Source: Astragalus membranaceus
Lineage: Eukaryota > Streptophyta > Magnoliopsida > Fabales > Fabaceae
Assembly: GCA_039519185.1 (NCBI GenBank)
Contig: CM076849.1
Coordinates: 103,435,077-103,499,076 of the forward strand
Direction of reading: 5' to 3'
Length of the DNA stretch: 64,000 nt
A model generated the notes under the pieces. It was not told where the DNA came from. It searched no databases and saw only the letters and a program-made list of their open reading frames with translations. Shown one piece after another: positions 1 to 10,498 of this stretch. The position numbers and the translations under genes are program-made. How positions within the stretch are numbered: position 1 is the first letter of the stretch; every line of letters starts with the position of its first letter.

Positions 1-2
1 CA

Positions 3-1827
3 TTGGAGGAATATCAGCAGATTTTGGGTTTCACTCAGACAGAAGCTGTCCCCTACCGGTATCAAGAACAGTACTACACAGATGAGGGGTTCGCTGCATT
101 ATTGCAAGTGAGTGTAGAGGATCTGAAGCTCCAAAAGCAGAAGAGAAACAATGTGATAGGTTTCCCGCAGAGCTACCTCGAAGGTTTAATGGGAGCCTAT
201 GCTAGAAGTAAAAATTGGGTTGTCTTCAAGCGAGTTTTGGCCTTAGCAATTTTTGGGGTTGTTCTCTTTCCGCAGATTGAGAGGTATGTGGATGTGACTG
301 TTATTGGTATTTTCCTAGCTTTTCAGAACAAGAGGAAGCCCCATTAATCCAATTCCCGCCATCCTTGCCGACACTTATTCTGCTTTTACTAATCATTGTG
401 ACTTAAGAAGGAAGAAAATCTCTTGCTCTTCTCACCTGTTGTATGCATGGTTTCTCATCCATGCCTTCACCAACCCAACACGAGTGGAAAAGTTGATTAG
501 CTACGCTGTAACTTGTGAGGTGAAAGCTATGAGTATTCAAGAATGGATCCAGTTTCTAGGGGGTCTAGATGAGCACTCGATCCGTTGGTATCTCTCATCT
601 TGCTGGGAAGATAGGCCTAAGGTAGTCTTCCGCTGTGGTAGTTTTCAAAATGTCCCGCTGATGGGCACTAAAGGATGCATCAACTACAACCCGTCCCTGA
701 CTCTGAGGCAATTGGGGTATCCGATGAGGAATTCGCCTACTGAAGAGATGATATTCCCGCTTTACATCTATGAAGGAGGACCAAAAGATGACAGTTTGCT
801 TAGAAAGGTCTTGCAAGCCTGGAGTACGGTGGTTCGCATGGGAAAAGTAGAGCTCGCTTAGAGGACTAGTGGTATCACCTTCGCTCAGTGGCTCGGAAAA
901 AGGATCCAGAATGTTCAACTGCCTTACCAAAAAGAGTTGCGAGTCGAGAGGGAAGTAGTAGACGCCAGTGCCCCTGTTGTCGAAGAATTAGGCGAAGTTA
1001 AGTTGGCTCTGATGAAGGCAGAGGAAGAGAAGAAATCTTTGCAAGCTGAGATAGAGAAGATGGCTCTGAAGAACAAGAGGTTGAGAGAAGAAAATGCCCC
1101 GAAGTCTGCTACCATTGAGAGTTTCAGTCAGAAACTAAAAGGGGAAGAGGAGAGCAAGTTAGAAGTTCAAAGGTATCTGCAAGGAGCCAAGGAGGAAATC
1201 AAGAGACGAAGCTTGAAAGAGAAGAAGGCCCTGGAAGAAGCCAATCAGTGGAAAGAGTTATGGGATGAAGCAAAGATGGAAGGGAGAACGGCGAAAAGCT
1301 TGCTTGCCAAGTCAAAGAGAGAATCCCGCATGTTACAAGCTGAATGGGAGAGTAAGTTAGACAGTGTTGTGCAAGAGAGAGACTCTTTTGAGAACATCCT
1401 CAGGGAATATCAGCGGGCCCTAAGAGCAGAGCAAGAGGATTCTGATGAGTTGAAGGAGCGTCTTTGTCACATCAGTGATGCGTACCGGCAAGTGAGGGAT
1501 GAAAGTCAGTATTGGGAGCATCGCTATGTTGAGCTGCTCGGTAGGATTGAAGAGCAGGCAGTTATCATAGAGCTGAGAGACGAAGTTCAACACTGGAAAG
1601 ATAGGTTCTTCAAGCTATCAGAATTGGTCAACCAGGCTCTTGCGGATATGCCCAGGAAATTAAGAAAAGCTGAAACTGAGATGTATCCCCTCAACACCCC
1701 GCTTGAGGTGTACAAGTTTGTGGAGTACTGCAGAGCCCTAGTTGAGGAAGCCAAAGGAAAAACCGGAAGTACCTCTACCAACAACAAAAGGAAAAAGAGT
1801 GGAAATGTCAAAGCTCTTTGTATTTGA
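3..1827 (+). pseudogene. Ogre ORF1 (pre-gag protein, DUF7745-like N-part plus coiled coil), broken
   Basis: This is the protein encoded upstream of gag in Ogre-type elements; its function is unknown. The N-terminal part (from before base 1 to about 930) reads like the plant retroelement domain with motifs such as LEGLMGAYARSK and ILADTY. From about 937 to 1760 it becomes a long Glu/Lys-rich coiled coil, followed by a basic tail and a TGA at 1825-1827. Two breaks are visible. The frame shifts by one base between about 300 and 340, where the first frame ends at TAA 345-347 while the next frame continues the same domain. An in-frame TAG lies at 859-861. The coiled coil is open after that. The DUF assignment is from recalled family motifs and needs a profile search. 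Confidence 0.7.
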
Positions 1828-2188
1828 GTTTCTTTATTGTAATTTTCCATTTTGTTTTATTGTACCTTTCCTTTTTCAATCATTGTATCAGAATGTCGTA
1901 CTTTCGGACTCAGATTTTGAAGTATTTTGTTTGAATACACCCGTTTCGCTTCCAGATTCCAATTTCAGTAGGATCCAAAGAAAGTGATATAATAAAAACA
2001 ATCAAAGATTTACCTGCGTATCTATGACAAGACATAATACACTGCGATTCTCGGCAAGACAAACTAAACGCGCATTCATTTGCATTGCATTCATTTATTC
2101 GTTCTTGTGTTCATAAGCGTGTTCCGTCAACAGAAAATTAGGCAAGCTGGTTAATCATCGCTATTGGACGCGTCTGCAAGCAAGAAAC
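1828..2188 (+). other. Spacer between ORF1 and gag
   Basis: 361 bases with no supported coding region. It is T-rich just after the ORF1 stop, then mixed. In related elements this stretch is untranslated leader. I see no clear hairpin or repeat. Confidence 0.5.
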
Positions 2189-5161
2189 ATGGAAAACAAT
2201 CAAGCCAACATTGATCAGAATGATCCGCAGCCACATCAGGATGATGGAGTTCCAGGAGGTCTGGATCCTAATGGTCAGGGTCAGCATGGTCAGAATCAGG
2301 AGAATCAAGTCGTTCAAGCTGAGATGGAAGTCCTAAAGGCTCAAATGGCGGAGGTCATAAGAGTGCTAAGTGCCTTAAGAGAGGTTGGCACAACTGAAGC
2401 TGCTGTTGCTGAGACGAACAATCCTCCTCCCCTTCCTGGGTCTGGGATCTCTCAAACCCTTCAAGCTGTGCAATGGCCTCCCTATGGTCTCCCATTGGGC
2501 TATACACCTCCTGTCGTTGATGCAAACCCTGGAGGAAATCCTTCAGGAACCACGGGGCACGCTCAGCCTAATACAATTGTGAATGAAGTTGGAACAGGGA
2601 CGCATCAAGCCCAGATCCAGATCCCAATCCCTGTTATTGCTCCGGGAACTCCGGCAGGTTTCAATTCACCAATAATGGTTCATCCACACGTACAGGGCCC
2701 AGTCCCTCAGAATATTGCTCACCGACACATGACCCCGGTCGCGGTATCGATGAATAACCCTCACTATGGTGCCGGCGGTTTCCCACAGAATTACCCTGCC
2801 GAAGCTAGAAGTCAGTACCAGATGCTGGAAGAAAGGTTAAGAGCTGTTGAAGGGGAAGGTTCCCGAGCCAGGAATGCCCATGAGTTGTGCTTGGTTCCTG
2901 ATCTAGTCCTGCCGCCCAAATTCAAAGCACCAACTTTTGACAAATACAGAGGGACAACCTGCCCAGTCAGCCACGTGACAATGTACTGCCGAAAGATGAC
3001 TGCCTACGCCCGTGACGATAACTTAATGATGCATTGCTTCCAAGAAAGTTTAGCTGGAGCTCCCCTTGACTGGTACATGCAGTTAGAGCCAACTAATATC
3101 CGTTGCTGGAAAGACATGGCGGATGCCTTCATGCGTCAATACCAGTATAACAACGATTTGGCTCCAGATAGAACTCAGCTACAATGCATGTCTAAGAGGG
3201 ACAACGAGTCGTTCAAAGAGTATGCTCAGAGATGGCGGAACCTTGCGGCTCAAGTAAAACCCCCTCTGCTGGACAAAGAAATGGTCCACATGTTTATGGA
3301 AACCCTTCCTGCGGTATATTATGATAGGCTGGTTGGCAGCGTAGCCTCAAACTTCTCTGAGATGGTGGTCACAGGGGAAAGAGTAGAGAATGGTATGCGG
3401 AGCGGAAGAATAGCTCAGGGCTCGGCACCTCCCGCCGGTCAAAAAAAGCCATTTTTTGGGTCTCATAAGAAGAAAGAAGGTGAAACTAATGCAGTCATCG
3501 GAGCCAGTGGTCTGTCGCACAGCAATCCATCGCAAGCTATTTCGGTTCCTCCTCAGGCACCGCTGGCACAGCCTTTTCAATCAAATTATCAGTACCGGAA
3601 CTATAATGAAAGGAAGCCTGCTGTCTTTGATCCCATTCCCATGTCCTACACGGACTTGTTTAATTATCTCATCACCAACAAAATAATCAGTACTCGTCAA
3701 ATGAAGCCATATCAGCCTCCCTATCCCAGAGGGTACAACGCAAACGCCACCTGCGCCTTTCATTCTGGGGCAGTAGGTCATGTGGTGGAGGATTGTAAAG
3801 CATTCAAATATGTGGTGCAAGAATTACTTGATAAGAAAAGCATATCATTTCAACAACCCAATGTAGCCACCAATCCGTTGCCAGGGCATGGAGGATCTGC
3901 TATTAATGCCGTTGACCATCAGGAGGGTCAGTGTTTGGTGAGAAAAGTTGATTGCATTCAGATGCCTTTGAATTTTATCCATGCTGAACTATGCCGCTTT
4001 GGTATCATCAAAGAAGGGTGCGCTAGGAAAGACGCCTGCGATAATCCTCGCTGCATCGGGGCATGTGAAGGCTTCAAACCAATCCTCCAAGATCTCTTAG
4101 ACAGACACCTGGTCCAAGTAGGAATCCAGGAGAAAGAAGAAAGTGTACTTACCTTGCAATCAGGCAATGGAGGCTTCAGGAGACCAATTGAAATTCCCTG
4201 CAATCTGAATTCCAATCTAGCTGTGACGAGACCCTCGACTGTTGTTATTCCAGTACCTGCTGCTACCCCTAGTGGGGAGACTAGGATGACTCCATGGAGC
4301 TGCAATGTGCAAATGCAAGCGGAGGTCCCTAAAGGCACTCTGGATATAACAAACATTGCTGGAGGTAGTTGTATCACAAGGAGTGGAAGGTTGTATACTC
4401 CTGAAAACCTTAGAAGAGAGCAATCCAAGGGAAATGAAGAAAGGGCCCGTAAGGGGAAAGACAAGGAAGCCGTAGAAGTCAGGGATGTGTCGGACAAAGA
4501 AGCTCAAGAATTTCTGAGAGTAATGAGACAGAGTGAATATCGGGTGGTAGACCAGCTGAATCAAACTCCATCCAAGATCTCAATGCTCTCTTTGCTGCTT
4601 AGTTCAGAGGCACATCGTGCTGCACTGCTAAAGGTCCTGAATGAAGCTCACGTCTCCCATGACATTACAGTAAACCAACTTGATGGTATTGTTGGCAGCA
4701 TTGTAGCCTCTAATTACTTGACCTTCTCAGACACTGAGCTGCCTCCGGCAGGAAAGAGTCATAATCAAGCTCTTCACATCTCAGTCAAGTGTGGGGACCA
4801 TATACTTGCCAGGGTGCTCATTGATAACGGTTCATCCTTGAATGTGCTGCCTAAGTCTACAATGGATAAGCTGGATGTAGACTGTTCATATCTAAAACCG
4901 AGCTCCACCTTGGTCAGGGCATTTGATGGGTCGGTGAAGGAAGTTTTTGGAGAAGTAGAAATGCCGCTGCAGGTAGGCCCTGAAGTATTTTATGTCGTCT
5001 TTCAAGTGATGGACATCAATTCATCCTACAGTTGCCTGCTAGGACGTCCTTGGATACACGCGGCTGGGGCAGTGCCATCCTTGCTTCATCAGAAGCTCAA
5101 GTTTGTGGCTAGGGGAAAACTGATAGTGATCTCCGGAGAGGAAGAAACATTGATAAATTGA
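2189..5161 (+). CDS. gag-pro: Gag-protease polyprotein of the Ogre-like element
   Basis: A 990-residue open frame starting at a real ATG. Residues 1-210 are Gln/Pro/Gly-rich low complexity. A short coiled coil (LEERLRAVEGEG) comes next, then the capsid-like gag region at about 230-400, with the WKDMADAFMRQY segment typical of retrotransposon gag. A variant zinc knuckle of the form C-x2-H-x5-H-x4-C lies near residues 520-535. An aspartic protease lies at about 870-960, with catalytic loop IDNGSS near 880 and flap-side motif LLGRPW near 950. The DNGS form of the D-S/T-G triad is usual in Tat elements as I recall them. The frame ends at TGA 5159-5161, but the same frame reopens at once into the G-patch exon, so this TGA may be a disabling stop or a real end of Gag-Pro. 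Confidence 0.9.
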   Translation: MENNQANIDQNDPQPHQDDGVPGGLDPNGQGQHGQNQENQVVQAEMEVLKAQMAEVIRVLSALREVGTTEAAVAETNNPPPLPGSGISQTLQAVQWPPYGLPLGYTPPVVDANPGGNPSGTTGHAQPNTIVNEVGTGTHQAQIQIPIPVIAPGTPAGFNSPIMVHPHVQGPVPQNIAHRHMTPVAVSMNNPHYGAGGFPQNYPAEARSQYQMLEERLRAVEGEGSRARNAHELCLVPDLVLPPKFKAPTFDKYRGTTCPVSHVTMYCRKMTAYARDDNLMMHCFQESLAGAPLDWYMQLEPTNIRCWKDMADAFMRQYQYNNDLAPDRTQLQCMSKRDNESFKEYAQRWRNLAAQVKPPLLDKEMVHMFMETLPAVYYDRLVGSVASNFSEMVVTGERVENGMRSGRIAQGSAPPAGQKKPFFGSHKKKEGETNAVIGASGLSHSNPSQAISVPPQAPLAQPFQSNYQYRNYNERKPAVFDPIPMSYTDLFNYLITNKIISTRQMKPYQPPYPRGYNANATCAFHSGAVGHVVEDCKAFKYVVQELLDKKSISFQQPNVATNPLPGHGGSAINAVDHQEGQCLVRKVDCIQMPLNFIHAELCRFGIIKEGCARKDACDNPRCIGACEGFKPILQDLLDRHLVQVGIQEKEESVLTLQSGNGGFRRPIEIPCNLNSNLAVTRPSTVVIPVPAATPSGETRMTPWSCNVQMQAEVPKGTLDITNIAGGSCITRSGRLYTPENLRREQSKGNEERARKGKDKEAVEVRDVSDKEAQEFLRVMRQSEYRVVDQLNQTPSKISMLSLLLSSEAHRAALLKVLNEAHVSHDITVNQLDGIVGSIVASNYLTFSDTELPPAGKSHNQALHISVKCGDHILARVLIDNGSSLNVLPKSTMDKLDVDCSYLKPSSTLVRAFDGSVKEVFGEVEMPLQVGPEVFYVVFQVMDINSSYSCLLGRPWIHAAGAVPSLLHQKLKFVARGKLIVISGEEETLIN

Positions 5162-5694
5162 TCACCACCTGAATACTATGTGGAAGCAGCAGAAGAGTCC
5201 TTTGAGACTGCTTTCCAAGGATTGGAGATTTCAAATGCTGTCTTCGTCGAAAGTGAGCCTCGGCGGAAGCCTAAGTGGTCCAGGGCTGACATGATGACTG
5301 CAAGGGTGATGCTGGGACATGGGTATCAGATTGGTAAGGGCTTAGGAAAAGCTGCTCAAGGAATTGTAATGCCTATCCAGTTGAGGGGTAATATTGAGAG
5401 GTTCGGTGTTGGGTACATCCCAAGTCTTGCTGATCGGGAGAGGCTGGCATCTGACAGGAGGGAGAAATGGCTGGCCAAACTCAGAGGAAAGGAACCCAAT
5501 CAGGAGAGAATGGTCATCGCTAATCTTAAGGACAACTTCCGGAGTGCTGGTATGCTGAACCCTGACCAGGTTAATATGGTTGAAGAAGGATCAAGCTCAA
5601 GTGGCCGTGCTGAAGGTCTGGTGCGCTGCTGTGCGGTTGGAGAGAAGCTGCAAAACTGGGAGATCATGGATTTCCCCGTATTTTCCAATTTAAA
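5162..5694 (+). CDS. G-patch-domain exon between protease and intron
   Basis: An open segment in the same frame as gag-protease, directly after its TGA. It contains a G-patch (LGHGYQIGKGLGKAAQG), a glycine-rich RNA-binding module, followed by a basic stretch. No ATG opens it convincingly: the first residues follow directly on the upstream frame, which suggests it is normally read as the C-terminal part of Gag-Pro or Pro-Pol. It ends at a GT splice donor at 5695; without splicing it terminates three bases later. Betaretroviruses carry a G-patch in the same place, just after protease. Confidence 0.75.
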
Positions 5695-5886
5695 GTAATT
5701 ATCATTGTAATGCAGATCCCTCGGCTCTGCCCAAGGCCTTGGGATATTTCATTCGGGCACACATGTTTTCGTCGAAAATCATCAATCAATAAAGTGTTAT
5801 TTTGAATTTTCAATAAAATTTCTGTCTTCATCTTTTATCTGTGTTGCTTTTTCTTTGTTTTTATTCGCCGCTCCATTCTAATGCAG
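5695..5886 (+). other. Spliceosomal intron between protease/G-patch and RT
   Basis: It starts GTAATT after ...TTTAAA and ends at TAATGCAG before ATCGAAAAT, 192 bases long and T-rich toward its 3' half. Joining 5694 to 5887 keeps the upstream frame open: the codon split across the junction is completed and the downstream frame stays open to about 6100. An intron between gag-pro and RT is a known hallmark of Ogre elements. Splicing itself is inferred, not observed. Confidence 0.75.
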
Positions 5887-6100
5887 ATCGAAAATAAACT
5901 CTGAAAATAATAATGCCCATAACTCATACTGTGATTTTGATTACCCGGTTAATCAAGCCGAGGAAGACGCTGAGAATGATTGGGATACTCCTCCAGAAAT
6001 CATGAGAATGGTAGAACAAGAAGAAAAGGTCATCGAACCCCATGAGGAGTCTACAGAAATGGTCAATTTGGGTACTGAGGAAGACAGAAAAGAGATCAAC
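5887..6100 (+). pseudogene. N-terminal acidic segment of Ogre pol, out of frame with RT
   Basis: After the intron acceptor the frame reads an acidic linker (short motif DFDYPVNQAEE) up to about 6100. RT then continues in another frame, from an overlapping frame that starts at 6042. A single one-base shift at about 6085-6105 separates the two, so this copy probably cannot make a full Pol. Confidence 0.65.
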
Positions 6101-9100
6101 TATCAAGGTTGGTACCGCAATGGAGGATAAAGAGCGCAAAAAGTTGATTCAGCTCCTGTTCGATTACGCCGACGTATTCGCATGGACATATCGGGACATG
6201 CCAGGGTTGAGCACAGATATTGTTGAACATAAATTGCCGGTGAAATCAGAGTGTCCCCCTGTGAAACAGAAGTTAAGGCGGATGAAGCCTGAAATGTCTT
6301 TGAAAATCAGGGATGAGGTCAAGAAACAGTTTGATGCAGGGTTCTTAGCTGTGGCAAAATATCCTGAGTGGGTAGCAAACATTGTCCCAATCCCTAAGAA
6401 AGATGGGAAGGTCCGAATGTGTGTCGACTACCGTGACTTGAACAGAGCAAGCCCTAAAGATGACTTCCCTTTACCCCATATTGACGTTTTGGTGGACAGT
6501 ACTGCTCAGCATTCGATGTTCTCCTTCATGGATGGATATTCAGGCTATAACCAGATCAAAATGGCTCCGGAGGATATGGAGAAAACCACCTTCATAACCC
6601 TTTGGGGAACTTTCTGTTACAAGGTCATGCCTTTCGGGTTGAGGAATGCCGGGGCAACCTACCAAAGAGCGATGGTAACCCTATTCCATGACATGATGCA
6701 TAAGGGGATCGAAGTCTATGTGGATGACATGATTGCTAAATCAAAGACTGATGAAGAGCACGTGGTTAACCTGCAGAAGCTGTTCGAACGTCTCAGAAAG
6801 TACAAACTCTGGTTGAACCCCGCTAAGTGCACCTTTGGGGTTAGGTCAGGGAAGCTGTTAGGGTTCATTGTTAGCCAGAAGGGAATTGAGGTAGACCCGG
6901 ACAAAGTACGAGAAATCCTGGAAATGCCAGCACCTAAAACAGAGAAAGAAGTTCGTGGTTTCTTGGGAAGACTAAATTACATCTCTCGATTCATCTTCCA
7001 GTTGACTGCAACTTGCGAACCAATTTTCAAACTGCTGTGCAAAAACCAAGAGATGAAGTGGAATGATAAATGTCAAGAAGCATTTGAGAAAATCAAGGAG
7101 TATCTTCAAAATCCACCCGTCCTAATGCCACCGGTGTCTGGCAGGCCCCTCATCCTATACCTCACGGTGCTAGACAACTCTATGGGCTGCGTGCTGGGGC
7201 AACACCATGAGTCAGGAAAGAAAGAACACGCGATCTACTATATAAGCAAGAAGTTCACAGACTGTGAGGCAAGGTATTCATCATTGGAGAAGACTTGTTG
7301 TGCTCTAGCCTGGGCTGCGCATCGACTGAGACAATATATGCTGAGTCACACTACCTGGTTGGTGTCCAAAATGGACCCAATCAAGTACATCTTTGAAAAA
7401 CCTGCGCTCACAGGTAGAATTGCTCGTTGGCAAATGCTTCTGTCCGAGTACGATCTCGTGTACGTAACCCAGAAGGCGATTAAAGGTAGCACACTGGCAG
7501 ACTACCAGGCACATCAACCGGTTGAGGATTACCAATCAATGCAATGTGAGTTCCCAGATGAGGACATTATGGCATTATTTGACGCAGGGAAGTCTCAAGA
7601 TGATGAAAGGTGGAGAATGTTGTTTGACGGTGCCTCTAACATGTGGGGGCACGGAATCGGAGCAGTGCTGATCTCCCCAGACAACCGCTTTATACCAGTC
7701 ACCGCTAGACTAAGCTTCTATGTCACAAACAATATTGCAGAGTACGAAGCGTGTATCTTGGGTATCCAGGCAGCTCTCGATTGGAAAGTCAAGAGGCTCG
7801 ACGTGTATGGAGATTCAGCTCTAGTTGTCCATCAAGTAAAAGGAGACTGGGAAACAAGAAATTCTGATTTGATTCCTTACCGTGACTACATTCAAGAATT
7901 AATCAAGCCCTTTGAGGAAATCACTTTCCAACACATACCCCGCAGCGAGAATCAGTTGGCCGATGCCTTGGCAACTTTGTCCTCTATGTTCAACGTCAGC
8001 TGTGACAAAAGTCTGACGACTGTCAGAATCCAGCACAGAGAACAGCCTGCTTATCACTACTGTATGGCAGTCGAAGAGGGATCAGATAGTAAGCCTTGGT
8101 ACCATGACATCAAGCAGTATATCACAAACAGAGAGTATCCTCCCGGAGCTACAGAGAATGACAAGAGAACCCTCAGGAGGCTGTCAACAGGTTTCTTCTT
8201 GAGTGGAGACGTCCTTTACAAGAGAAACCATGACTTGGTACTCCTCAGGTGTGTAACAGGAGAAGAATCAGTAAAGATTATGCGAGATGTTCATGAAGGC
8301 TCATTTGGGGTTCATTCCAACGGGCACGCAATGGCTAGAAAAATCCTGAGAGCTGGATACTACTGGTTGCAGATGGAATCAGACTTTTACAGTTTTGTGA
8401 GAAGATGCCATAAATGCCAAATCTATGCAGATCACACCCATGTACCTCCGACTTCTCTGAATGTTTTGAGCGCACCATGGCCATTCTCAATGTGGGGCAT
8501 GGACATCATTGGTCCCATTGAACCCAAAGCTTCCAATGGTCACCGTTTCATCCTGGTTGCTATTGACTACTTCACTAAGTGGGTGGAAGCTGCCTCTTAT
8601 CCCAATGTAACGAGCTCAGTGATTGCTAAGTTCATCAAGAAAGACTTGGTTTGCCGCTACGGCCTTCCAAACAAGATTATCACAGACAACGGTAGTAATT
8701 TGAACAGCAGAGTGATGAAGGATTTGTGCAAAGACTTCAAAATACAACATCACAACTCTTCTCCCTACCGCCCAAAGATGAATGGGGCAGTTGAGGCAGC
8801 CAACAAGAACATCAAGAAGATTGTGCAAAAGATGGTGGTAACCTACAAGGATTGGCATGAGATGCTCCCATTTGCCCTGCATGGTTACAGAACCTCAGTA
8901 CGCACCTCAACAGGGGCAACCCCTTACTCCCTGGTTTATGGGTCAGAGGCAGTTCTCCCCATTGAGGTTGAAATACCATCCCTGCGGGTGTTAATGGAGA
9001 CAAAACTTGATGAAGCAGAATGGGTTCGGTCTCGTCTTGACCAGTTGAATCTCATTGATGAAAAACGGGTGGCCGCAATGTGTCATGGACAGTTGTACCA

Positions 9101-9344
9101 ACAGAGGATGAGGAGGGCTTTTGACAAGAAAGTCCGTCCTCGTGAGTTCCAAGAAGGAGATCTTGTGCTCAAGCAGATCTTGCCGATTCAGACAGACTCT
9201 AGGGGCAAATGGGCTCCCAAATATGAAGAACCTTATGTGGTGAAGAAGGCTTTCTCAGGAGGAGCTTTAATTCTGGCAAACATGGACGGAGATGAGATCC
9301 CAAATCCAGTGAACTCAGATGTGGTCAAGAAGTATTATGCCTAG
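6042..9344 (+). CDS. pol: RT / RNaseH / archaeal-type RNaseH / integrase polyprotein
   Basis: 1100 open residues. Reverse transcriptase spans about residues 60-290, with FSFMDGYSGYNQI, MPFGLRNAG and the active-site YVDD near 224. A first RNaseH (about 370-490) is degenerate. A second, archaeal-type RNaseH (about 520-650) has FDGAS, EYEA, GDSALV and ADALATL, giving the D-E-D-D set. Integrase follows, with the zinc HHCC region (HSNGH, CHKCQ) near 750-790 and catalytic D-D-E in GMDIIGP (about 818), TDNGS (about 880) and GAVEAANK (about 915). Two RNaseH domains are diagnostic of the Tat group. It reverse-transcribes and integrates the element. The integrase C-terminus has a DLVLKQI-type segment and I see no chromodomain. 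Confidence 0.95.
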   Translation: MRSLQKWSIWVLRKTEKRSTIKVGTAMEDKERKKLIQLLFDYADVFAWTYRDMPGLSTDIVEHKLPVKSECPPVKQKLRRMKPEMSLKIRDEVKKQFDAGFLAVAKYPEWVANIVPIPKKDGKVRMCVDYRDLNRASPKDDFPLPHIDVLVDSTAQHSMFSFMDGYSGYNQIKMAPEDMEKTTFITLWGTFCYKVMPFGLRNAGATYQRAMVTLFHDMMHKGIEVYVDDMIAKSKTDEEHVVNLQKLFERLRKYKLWLNPAKCTFGVRSGKLLGFIVSQKGIEVDPDKVREILEMPAPKTEKEVRGFLGRLNYISRFIFQLTATCEPIFKLLCKNQEMKWNDKCQEAFEKIKEYLQNPPVLMPPVSGRPLILYLTVLDNSMGCVLGQHHESGKKEHAIYYISKKFTDCEARYSSLEKTCCALAWAAHRLRQYMLSHTTWLVSKMDPIKYIFEKPALTGRIARWQMLLSEYDLVYVTQKAIKGSTLADYQAHQPVEDYQSMQCEFPDEDIMALFDAGKSQDDERWRMLFDGASNMWGHGIGAVLISPDNRFIPVTARLSFYVTNNIAEYEACILGIQAALDWKVKRLDVYGDSALVVHQVKGDWETRNSDLIPYRDYIQELIKPFEEITFQHIPRSENQLADALATLSSMFNVSCDKSLTTVRIQHREQPAYHYCMAVEEGSDSKPWYHDIKQYITNREYPPGATENDKRTLRRLSTGFFLSGDVLYKRNHDLVLLRCVTGEESVKIMRDVHEGSFGVHSNGHAMARKILRAGYYWLQMESDFYSFVRRCHKCQIYADHTHVPPTSLNVLSAPWPFSMWGMDIIGPIEPKASNGHRFILVAIDYFTKWVEAASYPNVTSSVIAKFIKKDLVCRYGLPNKIITDNGSNLNSRVMKDLCKDFKIQHHNSSPYRPKMNGAVEAANKNIKKIVQKMVVTYKDWHEMLPFALHGYRTSVRTSTGATPYSLVYGSEAVLPIEVEIPSLRVLMETKLDEAEWVRSRLDQLNLIDEKRVAAMCHGQLYQQRMRRAFDKKVRPREFQEGDLVLKQILPIQTDSRGKWAPKYEEPYVVKKAFSGGALILANMDGDEIPNPVNSDVVKKYYA

Positions 9345-9397
9345 AAAAATAGACGAAAAAAGAGAAAGATAAGCCAAGGAAAAATCAGCTCGCTAGG

Positions 9398-9478
9398 TTG
9401 AAAACCCGCAAAGGGCGACCTAGGCAAAATCAGAGCGGCCCGGTGGATTGAAAACCCGCAAAGGGCGATCCAGGCAAA
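9398..9478 (+). repeat. Two copies of a GGTTGAAAACCCGCAAAGGG-type repeat
   Basis: GAAAACCCGCAAAGGGCGA occurs twice, at about 9400-9420 and 9448-9470, each flanked by GG..CC half-sites that can pair across it (AGGTTG with CGACCTAGG, and GGATTG with CGATCCAGG). It lies about 55 bases after the pol stop. Similar paired motifs follow pol in other Tat elements as I recall them. Confidence 0.6.
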
Positions 9479-10014
9479 AATTAGGGTCAGAAAACTTGGG
9501 CTTGAGAAAAGAAAAAGGGAATCAGCGCTCCAAAGGTTCTGATAAGGGGGTGATCAGTATTATGAGTATGGACGGTGGGCACCGTTACTTCAGAGACGAA
9601 ATCACGAGATTTGTTCCTTTTTGCTTGTATTTTTTCTTGTAGTTTAAAAGAAAGATTGTAATGCACTTTCGATTGGCGTGACTTTCTGCACGCCCAATTT
9701 CCATATCAATAAAAGCCCAACTTCTCTTTCATATGTGTGCTTTTCGTGTCTCTGCTTTCATCTATTCAGTTTCTTTCAAAATAATAACTTTTATGATTGA
9801 TGAAATCGAATTGCAAAACATGTGCACATTCAGGGCATTACAGGATCATTACGAAATCTTTGAAAAAAATACGGAAAGAAGTGATTCCCCCAAGTGAATA
9901 AAATTGCGAAAAAGGCGGTCGTGACGAACCAGTGTGCAATCCTCACAGATCACCGTCCTGGAACAGCCTTCGCCTGGCAGATCGATTTAACCAGCAAAAA
10001 AAGAGTGCCAAAGA

Positions 10015-10128
10015 AAAACAAATAAGCAGAAAAAAAAGCTGCTTAAAGAAAACAAACAGAGTAAACAAAAACAAATAAGCAGAAAAAAGAAAGCTGCTTA
10101 AAGAAAACAAACAGAATAAACAGAAAAA
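10015..10128 (+). repeat. A-rich tandem duplication in the Ogre 3' UTR
   Basis: Two adjacent copies of a unit of about 55-60 bases containing AAATAAGCAGAAAAAA, AGCTGCTTAAAG and AAACAAACAGA, differing by a few bases. Confidence 0.7.
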
Positions 10129-10434
10129 CAAAAGAGAAAATCACAGAAGACGGAACATAAAAGAACACAACATCTTCATTCATCATACCATCCATACCAT
10201 TCGTCATCAAACAGTGGTGCATTACACTTTCAAATTCGTATCTCAGAAAAGCGAAGAATAACAAAAGAAAAAGAAGTGAATGAGGAATCAAACAGAAAAA
10301 GCATCCCACCAAAATCAATCATTGCATTCATGTGCATCCAAATACCCAAACGCATGCATTTCATACACCATCCAAGCAGTTGTTTCGGACCAGAGAGTCC
10401 CAAAAATCTCTTTTTAGAAAATCACCATCAGCAC

Positions 10435-10498
10435 TGAGTTAGTAAACTCCATCAACCCAGAGTTAGTAAACTCCATCAACACAGAGTTAGTGAACTCC
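10435..10498 (+). repeat. 24-base repeat, about 2.7 copies
   Basis: Units of the form GAGTTAGTAAACTCCATCAA plus four bases follow one another three times. Each unit contains the inverted pair GAGTT/AACTC, so each can form a small hairpin. Confidence 0.75.
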
